This document shows positions 1 through 5,283 of a stretch of 5,283 nt of DNA, one piece after another. Each line of letters starts with the position of its first letter. Positions within the stretch are counted from its first letter, which is position 1. The notes below the pieces were generated by a model, which did no database searches, was not told where the DNA came from, and saw only the letters and a list, made by a program, of their open reading frames with translations. The position numbers and the translations under genes are program-made. This DNA comes from Bacteroidetes bacterium ADurb.Bin302 (lineage in GTDB: Bacteria > Bacteroidota > Bacteroidia > Bacteroidales > Paludibacteraceae): NCBI GenBank assembly GCA_002069025.1, contig MWBK01000198.1, positions 1 to 5,283 on the forward strand, in the 5' to 3' direction.

Positions 1-532
1 TATCGAAAAACAAACTTTTGCTGATTACATAAAGAATCATGAATTAATTGTAGACCGAGTTTTAAATACACATCTACACTTAGACCATTGCTTTGGTAAT
101 CACTTTATTAAAGAAACATTCGGAGTAGGTCCTGAGGCACATAAAGAAGACGAGGGCCTATTAAATTTTATGAATCCTCATGCTGCAATTTTTGGTATTG
201 AATGCAACGAAAAACCGCAAGCCCTATCAGGATACCTTAATGAAGGAGATATAATTACTATCGGTAACTCCTCATTTAAAGTAATCCACATACCCGGACA
301 CAGCAAAGGAAGTATAGCATTCTATTCTGAATCTGATAACATTCTATTTTCAGGTGATTCATTATTTAAAGGAGGCATCGGTAGAACTGATTTACCCCGT
401 GGCAGCTATTCAGATTTAACCAGAAATTTGATTCAAAAGATCATGATTTTACCTGATGAAACCGAAATATATAGCGGACACGGAGATGTTACTACCATAG
501 GTGATGAACGTGATTCAAATCCATATATATAA
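1..532 (+). CDS. MBL-fold metallo-hydrolase, glyoxalase II/YcbL-like (5' partial)
   Basis: The gene enters from outside the window and reads in frame from base 2, giving 176 visible residues. The internal ATG at 170 is not the start, because coding clearly continues upstream of it. The metal-binding signature HLHLDH lies at bases 71-88. Further expected zinc ligands are the His of PGHSKGS (299-301), the Asp of SGDSLF (356-358) and the His of SGHGD (479-481). Spacing and the GGIGRTDLPRG stretch match the small YcbL/hydroxyacylglutathione-hydrolase-like branch, usually about 210 residues, so roughly 35 N-terminal residues are missing. The family hydrolyses thioesters such as S-lactoylglutathione, but the substrate here is unknown and Bacteroidota often lack glutathione. 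No signal peptide can be judged. It ends 17 nt before nnrD, suggesting co-transcription. The fold is certain; the exact reaction is not. Confidence 0.9.
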   Translation, partial: IEKQTFADYIKNHELIVDRVLNTHLHLDHCFGNHFIKETFGVGPEAHKEDEGLLNFMNPHAAIFGIECNEKPQALSGYLNEGDIITIGNSSFKVIHIPGHSKGSIAFYSESDNILFSGDSLFKGGIGRTDLPRGSYSDLTRNLIQKIMILPDETEIYSGHGDVTTIGDERDSNPYI

Positions 533-549
533 TAATATAAATCAGCATA

Positions 550-1365
550 ATGGACGGTTCTTATTTCACGATTGATGATGCACGAGAATTACGCAAACCA
601 CGCAATTTAGATTCCCATAAAGGTAATTATGGACATGCCTTACTACAAGTTGGTTCTATTGGCATGATGGGTGCGGCAATTTTATCTACAAAAGCCTGTA
701 TAAGATCCGGCGTTGGTTTAACAACTGTGCTTTCAGATTCGCGTGGCAATGATATAATGCAAATATCTGTGCCCGAAGCCATGTTTTTACGCAACGAATA
801 TGATTATAGTAAGTATGATGCAATTGCATGCGGATGCGGTATTGGAACATCATCAAAATCGTACGAATCATTATTGCATTTATTAAAAGGTTCTACACGC
901 AACTTGGTATTAGATGCTGACGCAATCAATCTAATTGCTAAATTCAATTTACAAAGTATAATTCCCGAAAATACTATTCTAACACCACACGACATAGAAT
1001 TTGACCGTATAGTTAGTGAGAGTAAAAATCGCGATGAAAGAATAGGAAAAGCTGTAACTTTTGCACGAAACTACAAAGTCATAATTGTTTTAAAAGGACA
1101 TAAAACAGCAGTAATAAGTCCCGATGGAACCATAAGTTTCAATACCACAGGTAATCCGGGAATGGCAACAGGCGGAAGTGGAGACGTTTTAACAGGCTTA
1201 ATAGTAGGACTTCTAGCTCAAGGATATAAACCTTATGATGCAGCTAAATTGGGCGTATTTCTACATGGTTTAGCAGGAGACTTTGCAGCCGAAGAACTTT
1301 CGCAAGAGGCAATGACATCAGGAGATATAGTAAATTACTTAAGTAAGGCCTTTAAGGCATTGTAG
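550..1365 (+). CDS. nnrD: ADP-dependent (S)-NAD(P)H-hydrate dehydratase, stand-alone NnrD
   Basis: This 271-residue cytoplasmic protein of the YjeF C-terminal (ribokinase-like) family uses ADP to dehydrate S-NADHX and S-NADPHX, repairing damaged nicotinamide cofactors. Visible motifs are HKGNYG (23-28), GSIGMMGAA (35-43), LDADAIN (121-127), [10 protein letters not shown] (144-153), LKGHKT (181-186) and the nucleotide-site signature GGSGDVLTG (208-216), with D212 as the expected catalytic Asp. In E. coli and many other bacteria this domain is fused behind an NnrE epimerase domain, giving about 500 residues. Here an in-frame TAA at 538-540 closes the frame just upstream of the ATG, and the hydrolase gene precedes it, so the protein is genuinely single-domain, like B. 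subtilis YxkO. The start is supported by the normal length of sequence before HKGNYG. There is no Shine-Dalgarno sequence. The last 31 bp overlap the 3' end of dxs on the other strand. Confidence 0.93.
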   Translation: MDGSYFTIDDARELRKPRNLDSHKGNYGHALLQVGSIGMMGAAILSTKACIRSGVGLTTVLSDSRGNDIMQISVPEAMFLRNEYDYSKYDAIACGCGIGTSSKSYESLLHLLKGSTRNLVLDADAINLIAKFNLQSIIPENTILTPHDIEFDRIVSESKNRDERIGKAVTFARNYKVIIVLKGHKTAVISPDGTISFNTTGNPGMATGGSGDVLTGLIVGLLAQGYKPYDAAKLGVFLHGLAGDFAAEELSQEAMTSGDIVNYLSKAFKAL

Positions 1366-3230
1366 ATGCCCTTTTTATCCATACCAAGCATTTTATACAA
1401 ATCATCAGGAGACCCATGCTCAATAAATGTATCAGGTAATCCTATTCGTTTTACTTTTACATCAGCAGAATTGTCAGAATAATATTCTAATACAGCACTT
1501 CCGAAGCCTCCTTTTAAAGAACCATCTTCAATTGTAACTATTTGTTTGAATTTTTGAGCAATTTCATCGAGTAATTTAGTATCCAATGGCTTTACAAAAC
1601 GCATATCATACCATGCAAATTTATCTGCATCATCTTTCAATGATGAAATCGCATCTTTTGCAACATTACCTATATGTCCTATTGTTAGTACTGCAATTTT
1701 AGAACCATCTTTCATCATTTTGCCTGTACCTACAGGTATTTCTTTCATTTCTTGATTTTCCCACTCTACTCCTACTCCTTTTCCACGCGGATATCTTATT
1801 ACGAATGGGCCTTTGCCAGGTAATTGAGCTGTATATAACAAATTACGCAATTCATATTCGTTTAATGGTGAAGAAATGTTTAGATTAGGAATACATCTTA
1901 AATATGATATATCAAATGCACCATGATGAGTTGGTCCATCAGCCCCAACTATTCCGGCCCTATCAAGACACAATACAATGTTGAGTTTTTGAATAGCCAC
2001 ATCATGGATTAGGTTATCAAAAGCTCTTTGCATAAAAGACGAATATATATTGCAAAATGGCATCATTCCTTCTTTTGCCAAACCTGCCGAAAAAGTAACA
2101 GCATGACCTTCTGCTATTCCAACGTCAAAAACGCGCTCAGGCATTTTTTTCATCATTATATTCATCGAGCATCCGGTTGGCATAGCAGGAGTAATTCCAA
2201 CTATTTTATCGTTTTTGCGAGCTAATTCTGACAATGTTTCTCCAAAAACATCTTGATATAAAGATATATTTTTGACATCTTCACTTTTAATTAGTTCACC
2301 GGTTTCGGGATTAAATAATCCGGGTGCGTGCCATATTGTAGCTTCCTGTTCGGCAGGAGCAAAACCTTTACCCTTTTTAGTCTTTATATGGAGTACACGA
2401 GGACCATCAAAATTTTTAATATCATTCAATACCTTCACCAATTGATTGATATCATGACCATCTAATTGTCCAAAATACCTAATATTGAGTCCTTCAAAAA
2501 TATTATGAGACCCCGACACTGTGTTTTTTATGGAATTTGCGAAACGTACAATACGATTTTTCTTATTGTCGTTCATCAAACCTAATTTCTTTAATAGATG
2601 ATGGGTTTTAAAACGTATACTATTATATAAGCTTGAGGTAGTTATATCCATAAGATATTGACTTATTCCTCCTACCGGTTTATCAATCGACATATTGTTG
2701 TCATTCAAAATAATCAAAAGATTATTAGGATGCACACACACATTATTCAGACCTTCAAAAGCAAGCCCACCGGTCATAGCCCCGTCACCTATTACAGCAA
2801 TTACTTTATGATGATTATGCTTCATTTCATCGGCAACTGAGATTCCTAATGCCGCTGATACTGAGTTAGAAGCATGTCCTGCAATAAACGAATCATATTC
2901 ACTCTCTTTAGGATTAGGGAAACCACTAATACCCTTAAATTTTCGATTCGTATTAAATACGCATCTTCGTCCGGTTAAAATCTTGTGTCCATAAGCTTGA
3001 TGACCGACATCCCATACTATACGATCATTAGGAGTGTCAAATACATAATGCAAAGCAACAGTAAGTTCAACGGCTCCCAAACTAGATGCTAAATGACCCG
3101 GATTGCATGACAATTGGTCAATAATAAATTGTCTTAATTCATCGCACACTTGCTGTAGCTGTGATTTGTCTAATTTGCGTAAATCAGACGGATAATCTAT
3201 CGTGTTTAACAGTGGATATTTATTGCTCAT
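1335..3230 (-). CDS. dxs: 1-deoxy-D-xylulose-5-phosphate synthase
   Basis: This 631-residue cytoplasmic enzyme condenses pyruvate and glyceraldehyde 3-phosphate into DXP, the committed step of the MEP isoprenoid pathway, and also supplies thiamine and pyridoxal precursors. The length is normal. An N-terminal thiamine-diphosphate domain carries PGHLASSLG (44-52, catalytic-site H46), [11 protein letters not shown] (73-83), the GDGAMTGG cofactor motif (148-155) and LNDNNMSI (175-182). The central pyrimidine-binding domain has [12 protein letters not shown] (369-380, glutamate E374), [18 protein letters not shown] (423-440) and YPRGKG (480-485). A C-terminal transketolase domain follows, with [14 protein letters not shown] (567-580). 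EGH replaces the EQH of E. coli, which I recall as usual in Bacteroidota. The start at 3230 gives a typical N-terminus. It is divergent from the lipoprotein gene across 160 bp and convergent with nnrD, so it appears monocistronic. All key residues looked for are present. Confidence 0.98.
   Translation of the reverse strand: MSNKYPLLNTIDYPSDLRKLDKSQLQQVCDELRQFIIDQLSCNPGHLASSLGAVELTVALHYVFDTPNDRIVWDVGHQAYGHKILTGRRCVFNTNRKFKGISGFPNPKESEYDSFIAGHASNSVSAALGISVADEMKHNHHKVIAVIGDGAMTGGLAFEGLNNVCVHPNNLLIILNDNNMSIDKPVGGISQYLMDITTSSLYNSIRFKTHHLLKKLGLMNDNKKNRIVRFANSIKNTVSGSHNIFEGLNIRYFGQLDGHDINQLVKVLNDIKNFDGPRVLHIKTKKGKGFAPAEQEATIWHAPGLFNPETGELIKSEDVKNISLYQDVFGETLSELARKNDKIVGITPAMPTGCSMNIMMKKMPERVFDVGIAEGHAVTFSAGLAKEGMMPFCNIYSSFMQRAFDNLIHDVAIQKLNIVLCLDRAGIVGADGPTHHGAFDISYLRCIPNLNISSPLNEYELRNLLYTAQLPGKGPFVIRYPRGKGVGVEWENQEMKEIPVGTGKMMKDGSKIAVLTIGHIGNVAKDAISSLKDDADKFAWYDMRFVKPLDTKLLDEIAQKFKQIVTIEDGSLKGGFGSAVLEYYSDNSADVKVKRIGLPDTFIEHGSPDDLYKMLGMDKKGIYNALKALLK
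1354..1376 (+). terminator. candidate weak terminator for nnrD, inside the dxs 3' end
   Basis: GGCAT (1356-1360) can pair with ATGCC (1366-1370) around a 5-nt loop containing the nnrD stop codon. Two more A-T pairs form if C1371 bulges, and a T5 run (1372-1376) follows. It resembles a short intrinsic terminator for plus-strand transcripts. The stem is short and the bases are also dxs codons, so this may be chance. Confidence 0.35.
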
Positions 3231-3276
3231 AAAAATACGGGCAGAACTTTTTTATTCGTTTAATCAAATTTAGGTG

Positions 3277-3284
3277 CAAATATA
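3277..3284 (-). promoter_or_regulatory. candidate dxs promoter, -7 element TATATTTG
   Basis: Read on the minus strand, this octamer matches the Bacteroidota housekeeping -7 consensus TAnnTTTG exactly. It would start transcription near 3270, leaving a leader of about 40 nt before the dxs ATG. I could not find a TTTG -33 element at the usual spacing of about 19-21 bp. That region is occupied by the 20-bp palindrome instead. Confidence 0.5.
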
Positions 3285-3298
3285 CAATTTAAATTATG

Positions 3299-3318
3299 CA
3301 ATTAATAATTATTAATTG
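3299..3318. repeat. perfect 20-bp palindrome between dxs and the lipoprotein gene
   Basis: CAATTAATAATTATTAATTG is identical to its own reverse complement, with two 10-bp half-sites centred between 3308 and 3309. It starts 15 bp upstream of the candidate dxs -7 element and ends 31 bp before the lipoprotein one, so it lies where a dimeric regulator could affect either promoter. It has no T-tract or loop that would make it a normal terminator. Operator function is inference; AT-rich DNA produces palindromes more often than balanced DNA. Confidence 0.5.
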
Positions 3319-3349
3319 TAATTTATTCAACAAGCGATTGGGTTTTCTT

Positions 3350-3357
3350 TACATTTG
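3350..3357 (+). promoter_or_regulatory. candidate lipoprotein-operon promoter, -7 element TACATTTG
   Basis: The octamer fits TAnnTTTG exactly and lies 33 nt upstream of the lipoprotein ATG. That predicts a start near 3364 and an AT-rich leader of about 27 nt without a Shine-Dalgarno sequence, as is normal in Bacteroidota. No convincing -33 TTTG is visible at standard spacing. The promoter would drive both the lipoprotein and the overlapping GSCFA gene. Confidence 0.5.
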
Positions 3358-3390
3358 CAAAACATAAACCAAAATAAGATGATTTAATCC

Positions 3391-4365
3391 ATGAAAACAA
3401 TTGAAAAGACTATTTTAATTTTATTTATTGCTATCAGTGCAGCATCTTGTGTAACTCAAGAAAAATATAACGAAGCAAAAGAAAGTGAAGCTCGCTACTA
3501 CGATGAAGCCCGCAGATGTGGTGAATCTTTAGCATCAGCAAATGTAAAGAACAAAGAATTAGAAGCAGAATTGACCAGACTAAAAGCTCTAAAAGCCAAG
3601 GCTGATGCAGATACAGCCAAACTATCAAAAGAATTACGTAGAGTTCAAGATGATTGTAATAATATGCAAGAACAAAATCGTGCACTTTTAGAAAAGCTAC
3701 AAACATCAAAAAGTAAAGAAGAGGCACAAGCCATGTTGGCAGAAATTCAAGCACTACAATCTGAGTTAATTAAACGAGAAGATGCTTTATTTCAAGCAGA
3801 ACGTCAATTATCAGATAAGCAAAAAGAATTAGAGCTTAGAAATGCCAAAATATCAGAATTGACCGACTTAATTGCTGATAAAGAACGTAAAATGCAGGAA
3901 ATTAAAGAAAAAATTAAAAAAGCATTGACAAGTTACGAAGGAGACGGTCTTCAAATTACTACTAAAAACGGTAGAATCTATGTATCACTCGACGAGCAAC
4001 TATTGTTTCAGTCAGGAAAATGGGATGTTGATGCACGTGGTGCTGCTGCAATCAGTAAATTATCTACAGTTTTAGCTCAACATAAAGACATCAACGTCAT
4101 GGTTGAAGGACATACTGACAATGTGCCATACAATGGAAGTGGAAATATATTAGACAACTGGGATTTAAGTGTAAAACGTGCAACCGCTATAGTACGTATT
4201 TTACTTAAGAGCGGAGATTTAGAACCTGAGCGTGTAATTGCTTCAGGTAGAAGTGAATATAATCCGGTTGATACAGATAATACTTCTGATGCAAGAAAAC
4301 GTAATCGCCGTACTGAAATCATTTTAAGTCCTAACTTAGATGAATTGATGAAAATTTTTGAATAA
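3391..4365 (+). CDS. OmpA/MotB-domain lipoprotein with long coiled coil
   Basis: This 324-residue protein has a short hydrophobic signal segment (7-19) ending in the lipobox AASC, so Cys20 should be lipidated. Residues about 22-178 are rich in Glu, Lys, Ala, Leu and Gln with heptad character and read as a long coiled coil; there is no proline before residue 246. The C-terminal OmpA-like domain (about 185-316) contains LLFQSGKWDVDARG (204-217), VEGHTDN (238-244), LSVKRA (259-264) and RKRNRRTEI (302-310). D243 and R263 match the Asp and Arg that bind diaminopimelate in OmpA-family proteins. The likely role is a periplasm-facing outer-membrane anchor gripping peptidoglycan. There is no beta-barrel, so it is not OmpA itself, and no inner-membrane helix or motor context supports true MotB. 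An ATG at 3379 hits a stop after two codons, so 3391 is the start. Its stop overlaps the next gene. Confidence 0.93.
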   Translation: MKTIEKTILILFIAISAASCVTQEKYNEAKESEARYYDEARRCGESLASANVKNKELEAELTRLKALKAKADADTAKLSKELRRVQDDCNNMQEQNRALLEKLQTSKSKEEAQAMLAEIQALQSELIKREDALFQAERQLSDKQKELELRNAKISELTDLIADKERKMQEIKEKIKKALTSYEGDGLQITTKNGRIYVSLDEQLLFQSGKWDVDARGAAAISKLSTVLAQHKDINVMVEGHTDNVPYNGSGNILDNWDLSVKRATAIVRILLKSGDLEPERVIASGRSEYNPVDTDNTSDARKRNRRTEIILSPNLDELMKIFE

Positions 4366-5283
4366 TGGATTTTAGAACCATTGTACAATTACCAAATAAT
4401 GCGCCTAATATCAACCATAAAGACAGTTGGTTGTTATTAGGCTCATGTTTTGCACAAAATATCGCAAAAAAAGCCTCATTTTATGGATTTGAGTCTTTGT
4501 ATCCCTTTGGTGCATTGTACAATCCTATTTCAATAATAAAAAGTCTGAATATGCTAAAAGACAATGTCCGTTTAACAGATGCAGACTTATTCCTTGAACG
4601 TGAGCAGTGGAACAGTTATAATTTTCATAGTGATTATTCAGACATAGACAAAAATGTTGCACTCTCTAAAATGAATGAATGTTTGGATAAAGCTCACAAA
4701 ATTTTAGAATCTGCTAAAATAATCATCATCACTTTCGGTACAGCATATATTTATCAAAATAACTATACAGGCGAGATCGTTGCCAATTGTCACCATTCTG
4801 TTATGAGTAAATTTACACGAAAGTTACTTACAGCAGACGAAATTGTTTTATCATATCAAGATATACTGAATAAGTACTCAGAAAAACAATTTATATTTAC
4901 AGTTAGCCCTATCAGACATTTAAAAGATGGAGCCCATGCTAATCAAATAAGTAAAAGTACCTTGCTATTAGCTATTGACAACATTTGCAACACATACAAA
5001 AACTGTCATTATTTCCCTTCGTACGAAATTGTTTTAGACGAATTGCGAGACTATCGTTTTTATTCAGACGACATGATACATCCTTCAAAAACAACAGTTG
5101 ATTATATATGGGAACGCTTTTCCGAAACGTATTTTAATAAAGAAACTCAGAATCTAAATAAACAAATTGAAGAGATAAGATTAGAAGAAATGCACCGCCC
5201 TATATTGCCTGATAGCATTTCGCATAAACAAAGGATCGCCATATTGAAACAAAAAAAAGATGAATTGATACAGAAATTTCCTT
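4365..5283 (+). CDS. GSCFA-domain protein, SGNH-hydrolase-like (3' partial)
   Basis: An open frame runs from the ATG at 4365, whose A is the last base of the preceding TAA, to the window edge, giving 306 residues without a stop. The defining motif LGSCFAQNI lies at 25-33. Further family blocks are FGTAYIY (124-130), SPIRHLKDG (181-189) with N193, FPSYEIVLDELRDYRFY (217-233) and DDMIHPS (235-241). Family proteins run about 310-330 residues, so little is missing. The GS motif with downstream Asn and Asp/His blocks resembles SGNH/GDSL esterases, making S27, D236 and H239 candidate catalytic residues; this is inference, since I know of no assigned function for the family. No signal peptide is visible, so it appears cytoplasmic. 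After about residue 260 the protein becomes a charged helical tail. The overlap suggests translational coupling to the lipoprotein. Confidence 0.92.
   Translation, partial: MDFRTIVQLPNNAPNINHKDSWLLLGSCFAQNIAKKASFYGFESLYPFGALYNPISIIKSLNMLKDNVRLTDADLFLEREQWNSYNFHSDYSDIDKNVALSKMNECLDKAHKILESAKIIIITFGTAYIYQNNYTGEIVANCHHSVMSKFTRKLLTADEIVLSYQDILNKYSEKQFIFTVSPIRHLKDGAHANQISKSTLLLAIDNICNTYKNCHYFPSYEIVLDELRDYRFYSDDMIHPSKTTVDYIWERFSETYFNKETQNLNKQIEEIRLEEMHRPILPDSISHKQRIAILKQKKDELIQKFP

Noticed and set aside
2101..2125. EGH instead of E. coli EQH in the Dxs catalytic stretch, considered as a lost active-site residue
   Set aside because: The essential Glu and His remain, and I recall this variant as typical of Bacteroidota Dxs.
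2028..2225. Short plus-strand open frames inside dxs (also 2658-2840)
   Set aside because: They lie opposite the conserved catalytic regions of dxs and show no independent coding signal.
3231..3270. Riboswitch (for example thiamine-type) in the dxs leader
   Set aside because: The predicted leader is about 40 nt, too short, and shows no conserved riboswitch core or strong stems.
3379..3387. Possible upstream start or leader peptide, ATG ATT TAA before the lipoprotein
   Set aside because: It encodes two residues only; the AT-rich leader makes this likely by chance.
3448..3470. Surface-lipoprotein export signal after Cys20
   Set aside because: The residues after the Cys are VTQEKY, without the Lys-acidic-acidic pattern described for Capnocytophaga surface lipoproteins, so a periplasm-facing location is the better reading.
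3434..3754. 106-residue open frame on the minus strand within the lipoprotein gene
   Set aside because: It is antisense to the coiled-coil region; its Leu/His-rich product is what reversed Glu/Lys/Ala/Gln codons give. It has no recognisable domain or promoter.
4077..4388. 103-residue minus-strand open frame across the lipoprotein/GSCFA junction
   Set aside because: It is antisense to the conserved OmpA domain and resembles no known protein; the plus-strand genes explain the sequence fully.

Overview
The window is AT-rich, with only about a third G+C judged by eye, and looks like ordinary chromosome from a Bacteroidota bacterium, most likely Bacteroidales or a close relative. Four things point there. 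Dxs carries the [12 protein letters not shown] version of its catalytic stretch. There is a GSCFA-family protein. Start codons have AT-rich leaders with no Shine-Dalgarno sequence. Both divergent leaders contain a TAnnTTTG-type -7 element, the Bacteroidota housekeeping-promoter form. No RNA genes, CRISPR arrays, insertion sequences or phage genes are visible.

Layout: (1) Bases 1-532 (+) hold the 3' part of a metallo-beta-lactamase-fold hydrolase of the glyoxalase-II/YcbL type. (2) Bases 550-1365 (+) hold a stand-alone ADP-dependent NAD(P)H-hydrate dehydratase (nnrD), 17 nt downstream and probably in the same operon. (3) Bases 1335-3230 (-) hold dxs, the first enzyme of the MEP isoprenoid pathway; its 3' end overlaps nnrD convergently by 31 bp. 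(4) Bases 3231-3390 are a divergent intergenic region with a perfect 20-bp palindrome between two back-to-back -7-like elements. (5) Bases 3391-4365 (+) hold a lipoprotein with a long coiled coil and a C-terminal OmpA/MotB peptidoglycan-binding domain. (6) Bases 4365-5283 (+) hold a GSCFA-domain protein, open at the window edge, whose start codon overlaps the lipoprotein stop codon by 1 nt.

The genes fall into three functional groups. The first pair is plausibly metabolite-damage clean-up: a hydrolase of the thioester-cleaving superfamily and a repair enzyme for hydrated NAD(P)H. dxs is central metabolism, feeding isoprenoids, including the undecaprenyl carrier for cell-wall synthesis, and thiamine and pyridoxal cofactors. 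The last pair looks envelope-related. The lipoprotein should tether outer membrane to peptidoglycan. The GSCFA protein belongs to a family with SGNH-hydrolase-like character that, as far as I know, has no assigned function, so its translational linkage to a peptidoglycan-binding lipoprotein is the most useful lead here. I see no clear new defence or mobile system.
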